A stretch of 64,000 nt of DNA from Hymenobacter cellulosilyticus (GCF_022919215.1 NZ_CP095046.1:982501-1046500); one strand, 5' to 3'. Numbered from the stretch's first letter, positions 19,572-29,118 are shown. The notes: a model not told the origin generated them from the letters alone. A program made the numbers and translations.

Positions 19572-20241
19572 CGATTTCTCCTTTAATGGTCTGACGGCCC
19601 GCGAAGTCAGCGGCCAGCTCGGCCAGCGTCCCGTTCACGGTTTCTTCGAATAACTTGGTGAGCTCCCGGCTCACGGAGCCCAGCCGCTCGGGCCCGAAAG
19701 CTTCCGAAAGCTGCTCCAGCGTCTTGACGATGCGGTGGGGCGACTCGTAAAAAATCATGGTGCGGGTTTCCTGCTGCAGTTCCCGGATGCGGGTCTGGCG
19801 GCCTTTCTTCACGGGCAAAAAACCTTCGAAGGTGAACCGCTCGGCTCCGAAGCCCGACTTGAGCAAGGCTGGCACGAAGGCCGTGGCCCCGGGCAGGCAT
19901 TCCACCTTCAGGCCCTTGGCCAGGCACTCGCGCACCAACAAAAAGCCGGGGTCAGAAATTCCGGGGGTGCCGGCATCCGATACCAGGGCCATTTTCTCGC
20001 CTTTTTCGAGCCGGTCGAGCACGCGCTGCACGGTCTGGTGCTCGTTGTGCAGGTGGTAGCTGAGCATAGGCTTTTTCAACCCCAGATGCTGCATGAGCCG
20101 GCCGCTGGTGCGGGTATCCTCGGCCAGCACCACATCCACCTCGCCCAGAATCCGGATGGCCCGCAGGGTAATATCCTCCAGGTTGCCGATGGGCGTGGGC
20201 ACGAGGTACAGAACAGTAGGCGTTTCAGACGAGTCAGACAT
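19543..20241 (-). CDS. rsmI: 16S rRNA (cytidine(1402)-2'-O)-methyltransferase
   Basis: RsmI methylates the 2'-hydroxyl of C1402 in 16S rRNA. The 232-residue protein shows the tetrapyrrole-methylase fold signatures LYLVPTPIGNLEDITLRA at the N-terminus, AEDTRTSGRLM near residue 40, VSDAGTPGISDPG near residue 86, and FYESPHRI near residue 165. This is the usual length and order. It heads the reverse-strand run rsmI-lnt-small genes-suhB. Confidence 0.95.
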   Translation of the reverse strand: MSDSSETPTVLYLVPTPIGNLEDITLRAIRILGEVDVVLAEDTRTSGRLMQHLGLKKPMLSYHLHNEHQTVQRVLDRLEKGEKMALVSDAGTPGISDPGFLLVRECLAKGLKVECLPGATAFVPALLKSGFGAERFTFEGFLPVKKGRQTRIRELQQETRTMIFYESPHRIVKTLEQLSEAFGPERLGSVSRELTKLFEETVNGTLAELAADFAGRQTIKGEIVVVIQGNRE

Positions 20242-20370
20242 AAGGGCAAAGGTAGCAGGCGCAGGCGCTACTGGCTACGGCCCAGTTAAAGTCAATCTCG
20301 CAGCTACTCATAGCTTCACGGCGGTACCCTGCTTCATCTTACCGGTTACCCTGCCTATGAATGCAGCAGC

Positions 20371-20619
20371 TTACGCCACCCCGTACCGAGCGGCTACAGC
20401 ATCAATAGCGTCGGCTAGTCGGTGGTCCCGTTTGGTGACGGTGTTGCCCGCGTCGTGGGTACGGAGGCGGAACTCGACCCAGCTGTACTCATTGGCCCAC
20501 CAGGGGTGATGGTCGAGGCGCTCGGCTTCGGCGGCTACTTCGGTCATAAAGGCCCAGGCGGTTTTGAAGTCCGCAAACTGAAAGCGGCGAGTCAGGCTGT
20601 TGTCGTGTTCGGTCCACAT
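20371..20619 (-). CDS. 4a-hydroxytetrahydrobiopterin (pterin-4-alpha-carbinolamine) dehydratase
   Basis: An 82-residue protein with the family hallmark AERLDHHPWWANEYSWVEF, in which the two histidines form the catalytic HHP motif, and the late HDAGNTVTKRD segment. The enzyme recycles the pterin cofactor of aromatic amino acid hydroxylases and can act as a dimerisation partner. No hydroxylase gene lies in the window. It starts 18 bp after the NADAR gene stop and is probably cotranscribed with it. Confidence 0.92.
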   Translation of the reverse strand: MWTEHDNSLTRRFQFADFKTAWAFMTEVAAEAERLDHHPWWANEYSWVEFRLRTHDAGNTVTKRDHRLADAIDAVAARYGVA

Positions 20620-20637
20620 GGCGGTTGTTTTAGGGGT

Positions 20638-21207
20638 TTAGTCGGCAAGCTGGTCGCGCACTTCCATCAGGGCAAAGCCCAGCAGGTTGAGTCCGCGCCA
20701 GGTGCTGGGGTCGGCGGCAGCGGGGTGGTCCTGGACCAGGCCGATACCCCAGATGGTATCCACAGGGCTGGCTTCTACCAGAATCTGACTACCTGTGCCA
20801 ACCAGAAACTTTCGCAGCTCGGGGTGCTGGCTGAACTTGGCCAGGTTGCCGCGCACAACAATGGCGAAGCGGGCGGCCAGCCAGGCGGCTTCGTCAAAGT
20901 TTTTGATCTGGCGGCCCAGCTTTTTGGCATCATTAGGGTGCTTGGCCGTGATAATAGCGGCCCGGGTGGCTTCGTCCTGAAACAGGCGGGCTTTTTCGGC
21001 CATCATATAATGCTCGGCAGTGGGGTACACGTACCCATCCAGCTCGAAAGCAGCCGGGTACCACTGGCTGAAGCACTCCTTGCCCAGGCTGTCGGCCTTG
21101 GCGGTGTGGCCCCAGAAGTAGAGGTAGTGACCAAGCTGGCCTGCGGCAAGGGCGGCTTGTAGGCTGCTTAAGTCGCGAATGGGGGCGGGGAAGGCGGAAT
21201 TTGTCAT
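20638..21207 (-). CDS. NADAR family protein (YbiA-like)
   Basis: A 189-residue NADAR-domain protein. Characteristic segments are LYFWGH, FSQWYPAAFE, YPTAEHYMMAEKA near residue 65, and WGIGL near residue 155. The fold is shared by YbiA-type N-glycosidases acting on riboflavin-pathway intermediates and by proteins that remove ADP-ribose from guanosine; this sequence alone does not decide which. It is upstream of, and close to, the pterin dehydratase gene. Confidence 0.88.
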   Translation of the reverse strand: MTNSAFPAPIRDLSSLQAALAAGQLGHYLYFWGHTAKADSLGKECFSQWYPAAFELDGYVYPTAEHYMMAEKARLFQDEATRAAIITAKHPNDAKKLGRQIKNFDEAAWLAARFAIVVRGNLAKFSQHPELRKFLVGTGSQILVEASPVDTIWGIGLVQDHPAAADPSTWRGLNLLGFALMEVRDQLAD

Positions 21208-21315
21208 AGCGGCCGCAGTTTACACCGGTTTGCCCTAGCACCTAGCAAAACCCTATTCAAAAAAACCTAGTACACTTCTCTACCACCCTATCAACCTAAC
21301 CCACAACCGACCCCC

Positions 21316-21822
21316 ATGGCTATTGATCCAAATAACCGCCCTGTGCGGGTGATAAACGAAGACACGACCAACGAGGAGTTTGAAGCCGGCCACATTATTC
21401 CGGACGCTGACCCACCGAAAAATGAAGCGGCCCGCGGGGGCTTCGGCAACCGCGACGGCAAAGAAGGCTTCGGTACCGACAGTGGCTCGGGCATCACGGC
21501 TGTTTCGGTAAATGAAGACGCCGACAAGCCCGGCCACGTGCCCGACAACATGCTGCTGGCCGACCAGGGCGCCGACCAGCGTCCCAACCAGGACCTGCCC
21601 TCGGAAGAGGACATGGATGAGCGCCGCGTAGCACCGCCCATCGATGAGCTGGAAGCTGACGACCAGCGCCCCGGCCGCGACGAAATGCAGAACCCCAACT
21701 CCCGCGTGGGCATGGGCCAGATGGAACAGATTCAGCCCGACCCGTCCAAGGTCGGTGCTTCCACCCAGACCAACGCCGAGCTAACCGACCCCAACGCCAC
21801 CGATACGGCTATTGACCAATAA
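21316..21822 (+). CDS. Acidic, intrinsically disordered hypothetical protein
   Basis: A 168-residue protein made almost entirely of Asp, Glu, Asn, Pro, Gln and Gly with few hydrophobic residues and no signal peptide, so it is predicted to be disordered. Recurrent pieces are DQRPNQD and DQRPGRDE. No family is recognised. It is followed by a strong terminator and by a second small disordered gene. The composition resembles stress-associated hydrophilic proteins, which is an inference only. Confidence 0.65.
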   Translation: MAIDPNNRPVRVINEDTTNEEFEAGHIIPDADPPKNEAARGGFGNRDGKEGFGTDSGSGITAVSVNEDADKPGHVPDNMLLADQGADQRPNQDLPSEEDMDERRVAPPIDELEADDQRPGRDEMQNPNSRVGMGQMEQIQPDPSKVGASTQTNAELTDPNATDTAIDQ

Positions 21823-21825
21823 GGC

Positions 21826-21879
21826 AGCGGGGCGGCGGCTAGCCACGTGGCCGCCCCGCTGTTTGTTGGTTTGTTTTTT
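21826..21879 (+). terminator. Rho-independent terminator
   Basis: AGCGGGGCGGC pairs with GCCGCCCCGCT, followed by GTTTGTTGGTTTGTTTTTT. It separates the two disordered-protein genes. Confidence 0.85.
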
Positions 21880-21918
21880 CTATTGCATTGTCTTTCACCC
21901 TGAAACCAGAAGAACGCC

Positions 21919-22134
21919 ATGCCTTACAAGAGCAATAACACCAACCATCAGTCCAAGGAAAACCACGGCAGCCCTACCCAGAGTGAGCTGCCCAAAGGCA
22001 CTGGCGACCTGCCCGTAAATCTGCGGGACGACGAGACGGAAGAGCGCCTGGCGCAGGAAGCCCAGGACGCGCCCCAGCGCCACCCCAACCGCAACCTCGA
22101 AAAGCCCGACCTCGACAAGCCTCCGTATAGCTAG
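21919..22134 (+). CDS. Small hydrophilic hypothetical protein
   Basis: A 71-residue Asn/Pro/Asp/Glu-rich protein without hydrophobic core or signal peptide (segments SELPKGTGDLP and ETEERLAQEAQD). It is similar in composition to the preceding gene but shows no clear sequence homology to it. It has its own terminator at 22162. No function is proposed. Confidence 0.55.
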   Translation: MPYKSNNTNHQSKENHGSPTQSELPKGTGDLPVNLRDDETEERLAQEAQDAPQRHPNRNLEKPDLDKPPYS

Positions 22135-22161
22135 GTTTGTCTGATAATCAGTATGAGTACC

Positions 22162-22202
22162 AAGCGCCCAGTTTCCGACTACATATCGGAGGCCGGGCGC
22201 TT
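22162..22202 (+). terminator. Terminator-like hairpin
   Basis: AAGCGCCC pairs with GGGCGCTT, with an inner TCCGA/TCGGA stem, followed by GTGTGTTC. It lies 28 bp after the small gene. Confidence 0.65.
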
Positions 22203-22344
22203 GTGTGTTCTATATAGGCAGCCGATAAAAAGAACTGAAGCAAGAGCCTGAAAGCGGGGAGAAGTGCGGCCGGCAAACCGCTGGGCCTAGCGGCTTCGTA
22301 TAGTAGCATCCGAGTCTACTTTCCGGGCAGATCAATTATCTTAT

Positions 22345-23042
22345 ATGGCCCGCTACGTCACTACTGATATTCACGGTTGTCTGCACACCTTCCGGCATCT
22401 GATAGAGAAAGTACTCGATTTACAGCCGGCTGATGAGCTCTACCTGCTGGGCGACTACGTGAACAAAGGCCCCGACAGCCGCGGGGTGCTCGACTACCTG
22501 ATGGATCTGCCCCGGCGCGGTTACCAGGTGCAGTGCCTGCGCGGCAACCACGACCAGGAACTACTCGACGCGGCCCGGGGTCGGACGCACCTGTCCTGGG
22601 CTTCCCAGGCCGACCGGAGCATGACGCTCAAGAGCTTCGATATAACAGATTGCACGGCCATTCCTGAACCCTACTTGGCGTGGCTGGAAACGCTGCCTTA
22701 CGAGCTAGATATACCGGGCTTTACGCTGGTGCACGCCGGCTACGATTTTCGTTTGCCCCCGAGAAGATGCGCACCGACTGGCACACGATGCTCAACATCA
22801 AGCAGTTCACCTTCGATGCTTCCCGATTGCAGGGCCGCCGGCTGCTGCACGGGCATGTGCCCACCCCGACGGCTCAGGTGAAGCACCAGGTAAAAAAGAG
22901 GCTGGGCTCAATTGGACTGGATGCGGGCTGCGTGTACCGGCACAACCCCGAGCTTTCCCACCTAGCTGTGCTGGAGCTGGATTCGTTTAAGCTCACGCTG
23001 CAGCCCAATATCGAGCCGCCGTACTTTATTATGCACCGCTAA
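22345..23042 (+). CDS. PPP-type serine/threonine phosphatase or ApaH-like phosphoesterase, frameshifted
   Basis: A single-domain metallophosphoesterase of about 232 residues. Motifs are DIHGC (D-x-H-G) at residue 8, LLGDYVNKGPDS (GDxVxRG-like), LRGNHDQE (GNHD), TLVHAGYDF and LLHGHVPTP (GH). Asn-Lys after GDYV replaces the usual DRG, a variation seen in bacterial members. The frame breaks near 22755; one more T in the TTT run before GCCCCC restores it. It stands alone between a terminator and a convergent gene. Confidence 0.85.
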
Positions 23043-23060
23043 GCGGCTCTGCTACCCGGC

Positions 23061-23854
23061 TTACTCTTCTTCCCGCAGCACGTCGTTGCGCAGCACCTTC
23101 TGGGCAGCCCGGCGGTAGGGGTTGAGCGAGTCCACGGCTACTTCGCGGAAGGTAGCCCGGGCCTCGGGCCACTGCTTGGCCGCCCAGTGCGCCACAGCCA
23201 AATGGTATCGGGCCTTGCGCGACAGTGCCGAGCCCGGCTGCTGAAGCACGCGGCGCAGGTAGGGCCGGGCCGCCCGACCGTCGCCCTGGCTAAGCAGGAA
23301 AATGCCGTTGTAATACAGCATGGTGTCGGCCCCAAGGTTGTCGGTGGGTACGCGGCGCAAGGCGTGCAGGGCGGCCGGGTAATGCCCCTGCCGGTACTGC
23401 TCCATGGCTTCGGCCAACAGGGGCGGGGCTCATCCTCGGTAGCTGACGGCGGCAGGCCGGGGTCGGCTACGTAATAGGTGCTCCAGGCATTATCGGTGTG
23501 CCGGCTGCCGGGCCGCAGCAAAAACCAGAGCCCGAGCAGCACCACTACCAGAACGGTGAAGACGGTGCCCCAGCGGGTTTGGGCCCGGCGCTGCCGCCGC
23601 TTGATGCGCACCAAAGCCGTCTGCCGCTGGTCGAGGCGACGGTCGAGGGAAAGCAGGCGGTGGCGCAAAGTTTCGTGGCCGGCCACCCAGCGCAGGTCGG
23701 CCGTTACCTGCTCAAACGCCTGGTAGGCTTCCCGCAGAACCGGGTCGTGCTGCAGGCGCTCCTCAAAGGCGTCCTGCTCGACAGTCGTCATTTGGCCATC
23801 GGCAAAGCGTTCCAGCTCATCCAAAAACGGGCGCAGCTCAGCGGGCGACATCAT
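23061..23854 (-). CDS. Anti-sigma-like membrane protein with TPR-like C-terminus, frameshifted
   Basis: About 264 residues. The N-terminal ~100 residues are cytoplasmic and helical (DELERFADGQMT, FEERLQHDPVLREAYQAFEQ), in the manner of anti-sigma zinc-less domains. A single membrane helix follows (TVFTVLVVVLLGLWFLL), then a periplasmic part with TPR-like helices (YRQGHYPAALHALRRV, ARYHLAVAHWAAKQWPEA). The frame breaks near 23430, one C short. The gene follows a sigma-factor-like gene on the same strand with 62 bp between them. This is the usual layout of an ECF sigma factor with its membrane regulator, so the role is inferred from layout. Confidence 0.7.
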
Positions 23855-23916
23855 GCAGGTTTATTCGAAAGAGAAGCAGAGGAAATAACAATAGCAGGGC
23901 ACTAAGCTACGCAGAA

Positions 23917-24441
23917 TCAGACGGTGGCAGCCGAGGCGCCATCTTCCTCAATGGCCCGGGCGCGCAGCTCAATGAGTTTGCGCAGGCAATTAGCTTTCTG
24001 CAGGCGGGCTACGGTAGCGTTGGCGAAGCCCATCTTGCCGGCTACTTTCTCGAAGTTGTAGCCCCGGAAGTAGAAGTACATAAGCACCTGCTGACAGTCG
24101 GTGCCGAGCTGGGTGAATACCCGGAGCAGCTGCTGGCGGCGGCCGGCTTCCACTTTAGGCAGCTCGGCGGTGGTTTTCTGGGCCTGAATATGCTCCTGGG
24201 CCATGCCGTAGAGGTAGTTGCGCAGATCGGGTGGCAGCTTGGTTACCCGGCCATCGATTACCTGGTCGTAAAAGTCAACCAGCACGCTGCGCAGCAGCTC
24301 GTGGGCCGCGGCGGGCTCAAGCTGGTGCTGGCGGCGGGCCCAACGGGCAAAATGGTCCCGCTGCTCTTCGTAAAACGTAATCAGAAACGACTGATTGCCC
24401 ATCCGCAGATGGGTCAGGGCTTCGGCCAGAGGCTGGTTCAT
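23917..24441 (-). CDS. ECF-type RNA polymerase sigma factor-like protein
   Basis: A 174-residue helical protein. The N-terminal half resembles sigma region 2 (FLITFYEEQRDHFARWARR, DFYDQVIDG, NYLYGMAQEHIQAQK). The C-terminal half resembles region 4 with a helix-turn-helix (QQVLMYFYFRGYNFEKVAGK, FANATVARLQKANCLRKL). The following gene is a membrane protein of anti-sigma layout. It diverges from glyA across a 166-bp gap. Sequence similarity to classical ECF factors is moderate, so the call rests on domain order and context. Confidence 0.72.
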   Translation of the reverse strand: MNQPLAEALTHLRMGNQSFLITFYEEQRDHFARWARRQHQLEPAAAHELLRSVLVDFYDQVIDGRVTKLPPDLRNYLYGMAQEHIQAQKTTAELPKVEAGRRQQLLRVFTQLGTDCQQVLMYFYFRGYNFEKVAGKMGFANATVARLQKANCLRKLIELRARAIEEDGASAATV

Positions 24442-24594
24442 GCTTCAAGTAACAACTAACGGATGACAATACGAGAGAAGCCGGACAAAAAGCCGAACTC
24501 GGCATTACTACGCCGGCTCTCGTAAGTTCGCACCGCCAAGCAGCCCGCCGCCGATTGTTGGCGGCCAGGTGTTCTCTGATAATCGATTCACCCG

Positions 24595-24602
24595 TACCTT
24601 TG
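24595..24602 (+). promoter_or_regulatory. Bacteroidota -7 promoter element for glyA
   Basis: TACCTTTG fits the TAnnTTTG -7 consensus and ends 5 bp before the glyA ATG, which implies a very short leader. No convincing -33 TTG was found at the ideal distance. Confidence 0.4.
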
Positions 24603-24607
24603 AACCT

Positions 24608-25899
24608 ATGGAAACTCGCACTGCCCCATTGCCCAGGACACGGTCCTGTTCGACCTCATCCGCCAGGAAAAGGAACGTCAGACCCACGGAATTGAACTGA
24701 TTGCCTCGGAAAACTACGTTTCGGAGCAAGTGATGCGGGCGCAGGGCTCCATCCTCACCAACAAGTACGCCGAGGGCCTGCCCGGCAAGCGCTACTACGG
24801 CGGCTGCGAAATCGTGGACCAAGTAGAGCAGCTGGCCATTGACCGCGCCAAGGAACTGTTTGGTGTAGAGTGGGTAAACGTGCAGCCGCACTCTGGTGCC
24901 CAGGCCAACGCGGCCGTAATGCTGGCCATCCTGAACCCCGGCGACAAAATCCTGGGCTTCGACCTGAGCCACGGTGGTCACCTGACCCACGGCTCACCCG
25001 TAAACTTCTCGGGCAAGCTCTACAAGCCTTCCTTCTATGGCGTGGAGCCCGAAACCGGCCTGATTGACTGGGAAAAAGTAAAGGAAACTGCCCGCCGCGA
25101 GCAGCCCAAGCTCATCATCTGCGGAGCCTCGGCCTATTCCCGCGACTGGGACTACAAAGCCCTGCGCGAAGCCGCCGACGAGGTAGGCGCCTTACTGCTG
25201 GCTGATATTTCCCACCCCTCGGGTCTGATTGCCAAGGGCTTGCTCAACTCGCCCTTCGAGCACTGCCACATCGTAACTACTACCACCCACAAGACGCTGC
25301 GCGGCCCCCGTGGCGGCCTCATCATGCTGGGCAAGGACTTCGAAAACCCCTTCGGCCTGAAAACACCGAAAGGTGAGCTGCGCATGATGTCGGCCCTGCT
25401 CGACTCGGGCGTATTCCCCGGTACCCAGGGCGGCCCCTTGGAGCACGTTATCGGCGCCAAGGCTGTGGCTTTCGGTGAGTGCCTCTCAGACGCCTACACC
25501 GAGTACACCCAGCAGGTAATTCGCAACGCCCAGGCCCTGGCCAAAGGCTTCATGGACCGCGGCTACCAGATTATCAGCGGCGGTACCGACAACCACCTGA
25601 TGCTTATCGACCTGCGCAGCAAGGGCCTGACCGGCAAGCTGGCCGAAAACACCCTCATCAAGGCCGATATCACCATCAATAAAAACATGGTGCCCTTCGA
25701 CGACAAGTCGCCCTTCGTGACCAGCGGCATGCGCATCGGCTCGGCCGCCGTGACGACCCGCGGTCTGCGCGAGGCTGATATGACCCGCATCGTGGAGTTT
25801 ATCGACGACGTGCTGATGCACCACACCGACGAGGCCCACTTGCTGAAAGTGCGCGGCCAGATCAATGAGTGGATGCAGCAATACCCGCTGTTTGCTTAA
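24608..25899 (+). CDS. glyA: Serine hydroxymethyltransferase, frameshifted
   Basis: GlyA is the PLP enzyme that converts serine and tetrahydrofolate to glycine and methylene-tetrahydrofolate in the cytosol. Full family sequence is present: [41 protein letters not shown], the PLP-lysine region [14 protein letters not shown] near residue 245, and [12 protein letters not shown]. The start METRTAP is at 24608; near 24635 one C is missing from a CCCC run, so the intact reading only resumes after it. Joined length is about 430 residues, normal. A heptamer palindrome begins two bases after the TAA. Confidence 0.95.
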
Positions 25900-25900
25900 C

Positions 25901-26041
25901 TGTGAAATGGTGAGATGGTGAACTGGTGAGTTTTTCACCGTCCTCCGGCAACAAGCATCTTGTTACCGGGGTTTTTCGTTTGTTTCTCCACCGGTATTTG
26001 TCTGCACGACAACTCACCATTTCACCATCTCACCATTTCAC
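25901..26041. repeat. Heptamer palindrome, copy 2
   Basis: The left arm 25901-25930 consists of four TGGTGAR-like heptamers; the right arm 26012-26041 is its reverse complement apart from two or three positions. The loop is about 80 nt. It fills the whole gap between glyA and tatC. Confidence 0.88.
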
Positions 26042-26049
26042 TTGTTCCC

Positions 26050-26907
26050 TTGAATACTGACCAACCCAATCTGGGTGAAGTGCACGAAATGTCCTTCATC
26101 GACCATCTGGAGGCCTTGCGGTGGCACATTATCCGCTCGGCCATCTCGATTGTCGTTTTTGCTACCATAGCGTTTTTCAACAAAGACTTCCTGTTCCACG
26201 ACCTGTTGCTGGGCCCGTCCCGCGCCGATTTCTGGACCTACCGCATGTTCTGCCGGTTTGGGCAGTGGATTGGGGCGCCGGATCTGTGCATGGATAAAGT
26301 GGGCTTTATCATCCAGAACCGGGAGATGAGCGGGCAGCTGACGATGCACATCAGCACCTCGTTTATGGTGGGCATTGTGCTGGCCTTCCCGTACACATTC
26401 TGGGAAATCTGGCGCTTTATCAAGCCCGGACTGTACCCGCACGAGCAGAAAAACTCCCAGGGGGCGGTGTTCTTCGTGTCGGTGCTGTTTGCCCTGGGCC
26501 TCATGTTTGGCTACTACATTGCGGCCCCGCTGAGCATCAACTTTCTGGCTTCGTACACCGTCGATCCGACCATCGAAAACCAGATTGACATGCAGAGCTA
26601 CCTGAGCACGCTCACCACGATGTCCATTTCCACGGCCTTCGTGTTTGAGCTGCCCATGATAGTGTTCTTCCTGGCCAAAGCCGGTTTGATTACGCCCGAA
26701 ATCATGCGCCTGTACCGCAAGCACGCCATTGTAGTCATCCTGGTTATTGCCGCCGTTATTACGCCCCCGGACATTTCGGCCCAGATTATCGTGACCATCC
26801 CGATTCTGATTCTCTACGAGCTGAGCATCAACATTGCCCGCGTCGTAGCCCGTGGCCGAACGGCAGCCCTGAATGCCCAGCTGGCCGAGAATAACGGCGT
26901 CAGCTAA
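26050..26907 (+). CDS. tatC: Sec-independent protein translocase subunit TatC
   Basis: TatC is the receptor subunit of the twin-arginine translocase in the inner membrane. The protein shows the conserved N-terminus FIDHLEALRWHIIRS, six hydrophobic segments, the FxxxPxTxWxxWxFIxPGLYxxE segment (FPYTFWEIWRFIKPGLYPHE) and the FELPMIVFFLAKAG motif. The start is either TTG at 26050 (MNTDQPNLG, 285 residues) or ATG at 26089 (272 residues); the open frame further upstream runs through the repeat and is not likely used. No tatA is nearby. Confidence 0.92.
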   Translation: MNTDQPNLGEVHEMSFIDHLEALRWHIIRSAISIVVFATIAFFNKDFLFHDLLLGPSRADFWTYRMFCRFGQWIGAPDLCMDKVGFIIQNREMSGQLTMHISTSFMVGIVLAFPYTFWEIWRFIKPGLYPHEQKNSQGAVFFVSVLFALGLMFGYYIAAPLSINFLASYTVDPTIENQIDMQSYLSTLTTMSISTAFVFELPMIVFFLAKAGLITPEIMRLYRKHAIVVILVIAAVITPPDISAQIIVTIPILILYELSINIARVVARGRTAALNAQLAENNGVS

Positions 26908-26958
26908 GGTGCCACAGATTGCTTCAGCAGCACACTCATTTTCACTAGCTCATTAAAG

Positions 26959-27387
26959 ATGAAACTTGCCATCGGTTCCGACCACGCCGGCTTTGCTTAC
27001 AAGGAAATGCTGACCCACTGGCTGCGCGACAACGGCTACGAGGTAAAGGACTTCGGCACTTATTCGGCTGATTCGGTGGATTATCCGGACTTTGTGCATC
27101 CGGTAGCCGAAGCCATTACCGCCGGCGAGTTTGAGCAGGGCATTTTGGTGTGCGGCTCGGCCAATGGAGTGGCCATTACGGCCAACAAGCACAAGGGCAT
27201 CCGGGCCGCTATTGCCTGGCAGCCCGAGCTGGCCGAGCTGGCCCGGCAGCACAACAACGCCAATATTATCTGCGTGCCCGAGCGGTTTGTGACCGAGGAA
27301 GCTGCCCGAGATATTGTGAGCAGGTTCTTAAACACCGCCTTCGAAGGAGGTCGGCACCAAAACCGCGTCAGCAAGATCGACTGCTAG
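26959..27387 (+). CDS. rpiB: Ribose-5-phosphate isomerase B
   Basis: RpiB interconverts ribose 5-phosphate and ribulose 5-phosphate in the pentose phosphate pathway. The 142-residue protein starts MKLAIGSDHAGFAYKE (the Asp-His pair binds the substrate). It continues with PDFVHPVAEAI, GILVCGSANGVAITANK holding the catalytic Cys, and NIICVPERF. Length and order are standard. It lies 51 bp after tatC and ends in a strong terminator. Confidence 0.93.
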   Translation: MKLAIGSDHAGFAYKEMLTHWLRDNGYEVKDFGTYSADSVDYPDFVHPVAEAITAGEFEQGILVCGSANGVAITANKHKGIRAAIAWQPELAELARQHNNANIICVPERFVTEEAARDIVSRFLNTAFEGGRHQNRVSKIDC

Positions 27388-27452
27388 GCTTAAGATACTG
27401 GCCGCAGCGCGCAGGAGGTTATCCTCGGCGGCGCAGGACCTCCCTTAATACC

Positions 27453-27490
27453 AAGAAGCCCTTTCCCGTTGCGACGGGAAAGGGCTTCTT
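27453..27490. terminator. Strong hairpin terminator after rpiB
   Basis: AAGAAGCCCTTTCCCGT pairs perfectly with its complement over 17 bp around a 4-nt loop. It lies between convergent rpiB and the membrane-protein gene ending at 27522 and could serve both. Its core resembles the hairpin inside MITE copy 2. Confidence 0.8.
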
Positions 27491-27521
27491 GCTTTAGGAT
27501 GCTACGTTTCAGAGGCTGGCT

Positions 27522-28934
27522 TTACTTCCGCTGGTACACTTTCGGAATTTTGGTCAGCTGGTAGCGGCTAAAAACGGCGGGCACCTTGTATTGCAGCTCG
27601 GGTACGAGGCCGGCTTCGTCGATGATATACTCTGGGGGCAGGCTGGCGAAGTTGTGGGCTAAGCGGAACACGGCGCTATACTCATTCAGATGGCCGAAAT
27701 CTACCTGGGCCAAACGCCAGTCGAGGTAAGGAGTAGCCAGGCGGTTCTGCACGTAAGAGCGCCGGTCGGGGCCCAGCACCAGCAGGCGGTGGCCCTGCAG
27801 GGCGGCGTAAGCAGGATTGGGCTGCACGGCGTAGCGCTGCTCAGCCGGAATCTGAATCACGGCTTCCAGGCTCAGCGTGGTACGGTAGCGCACCAGCACT
27901 ACGGCCCCAATAAGCAACAGCAGCAGCAGCTCGGGCACCCAGGTTCGGGACGCCTTTTGCCATAAATACAGGCAGAAATAGGTGATGGGCGGCAAAACCA
28001 GCACCAACGTGCCCGGCGCCATGCCCCGGCCGGCGGCCCCCATGGCCACGGCCACCACCAGCCACACCAGCATCAGTTGCTGAAACTTAACCTGGAACAC
28101 GAGGCCCAGAGAAGTGGTAAACGAGCGGAACAAAGCCAGTACCAGCACAATACCGGGCAGAATGAGCAGGCGGAGCTGCACAAACAGGGGTATCCCGTCT
28201 GTGCCGGCCACCAGTCCGCTCAACACGGGCTTGAGGTGAAACTGCGAGAAGTTGGGCAAGGACTCGGTGTAGAGAAAGAAGGTGCCGGCCGCCGCGTAGG
28301 GAAACAGAAACCCGCAGACCAGCAGCAAAAAGCTCCGGAACGAGTTGGCCGCAAAGATGATAACGGCAAACAGCCCCACTAGCAGAAACAGCGCCAGCGG
28401 CAGGTAACACAAAGCCGCTACCCCAATTAGAAAGCCCGCCCGGAACAGGCGGCGGTTGTCGTAGCCTTCCCGGGAGGTCGGCAGCAGGGCACTCAGGGCC
28501 GCAATGATGAAGGTGTGCCCGATAAGCAGCGGCGACAGGGTATCGAGGTCGGTGGTAAGGCTGGCAAGCAGCAGGTAGGTGAGGGCCGCCACGAAGCCCC
28601 GGTCGGGGTGCACGTCGGCGCGGTTGAGCACCAGGTTGAGGCGCAGGGCCTGAAACAGCAGCAGCACCAGGGCCAGAATCCGGTACAGCCAGAGCGGCCG
28701 GCCCAAGGCCGCATCCAAGGCGCCGAAAAGCAGGGCCGACAGCGGGGCGGTGCTGTCGTAGATGTCGCGGTAGAGCAGGGCGCCTTCATTGAGCCGTTCG
28801 CCAATGAGCAGGGCCCGCAGCTCGGCGGCCGTAAGCGGAATGCCCAGCCAGAGCAGCGGCAGGCGCAGGGCCAGCACCAGCAGCAGTAGGGCCACCAGGC
28901 GCGTCGGGAGCGGACTTTTAAAGAAACGAAGCAA
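27522..28934 (-). CDS. Polytopic membrane protein, GT-C glycosyltransferase-like
   Basis: A 470-residue integral membrane protein with about ten hydrophobic segments. The first loop after helix 1 reads NEGALLYRDIYDSTAPLSA. This resembles the loop of PMT/GT39-type glycosyltransferases, where an acidic residue follows a (L)PYRD motif. The soluble C-terminal ~110 residues contain LLVLGPDRRSYV and DWRLAQVDFGHLNE. A GT-C transferase using a lipid-linked sugar is plausible but not proven. The frame is intact. The neighbours (rpiB and rbfA) give no functional clue. Confidence 0.65.
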   Translation of the reverse strand: MLRFFKSPLPTRLVALLLLVLALRLPLLWLGIPLTAAELRALLIGERLNEGALLYRDIYDSTAPLSALLFGALDAALGRPLWLYRILALVLLLFQALRLNLVLNRADVHPDRGFVAALTYLLLASLTTDLDTLSPLLIGHTFIIAALSALLPTSREGYDNRRLFRAGFLIGVAALCYLPLALFLLVGLFAVIIFAANSFRSFLLLVCGFLFPYAAAGTFFLYTESLPNFSQFHLKPVLSGLVAGTDGIPLFVQLRLLILPGIVLVLALFRSFTTSLGLVFQVKFQQLMLVWLVVAVAMGAAGRGMAPGTLVLVLPPITYFCLYLWQKASRTWVPELLLLLLIGAVVLVRYRTTLSLEAVIQIPAEQRYAVQPNPAYAALQGHRLLVLGPDRRSYVQNRLATPYLDWRLAQVDFGHLNEYSAVFRLAHNFASLPPEYIIDEAGLVPELQYKVPAVFSRYQLTKIPKVYQRK

Positions 28935-29118
28935 AGCGGGAGCGAAATTCTAAGGTGCTCGAAGACAAGGGCAGGCAAAGGTACGCGCATCCGGGCCAAG
29001 CCCCGCGGCCCGTCATTGGCTTTCCCCGCCTGGGCTTTAAACCGCCGGCTGCCCTTGGGCCGTAGCCGTAATTATCGGGGAAAACCCAAGTAGCTAAGTT
29101 CCTGACTTCCCAACTCCC

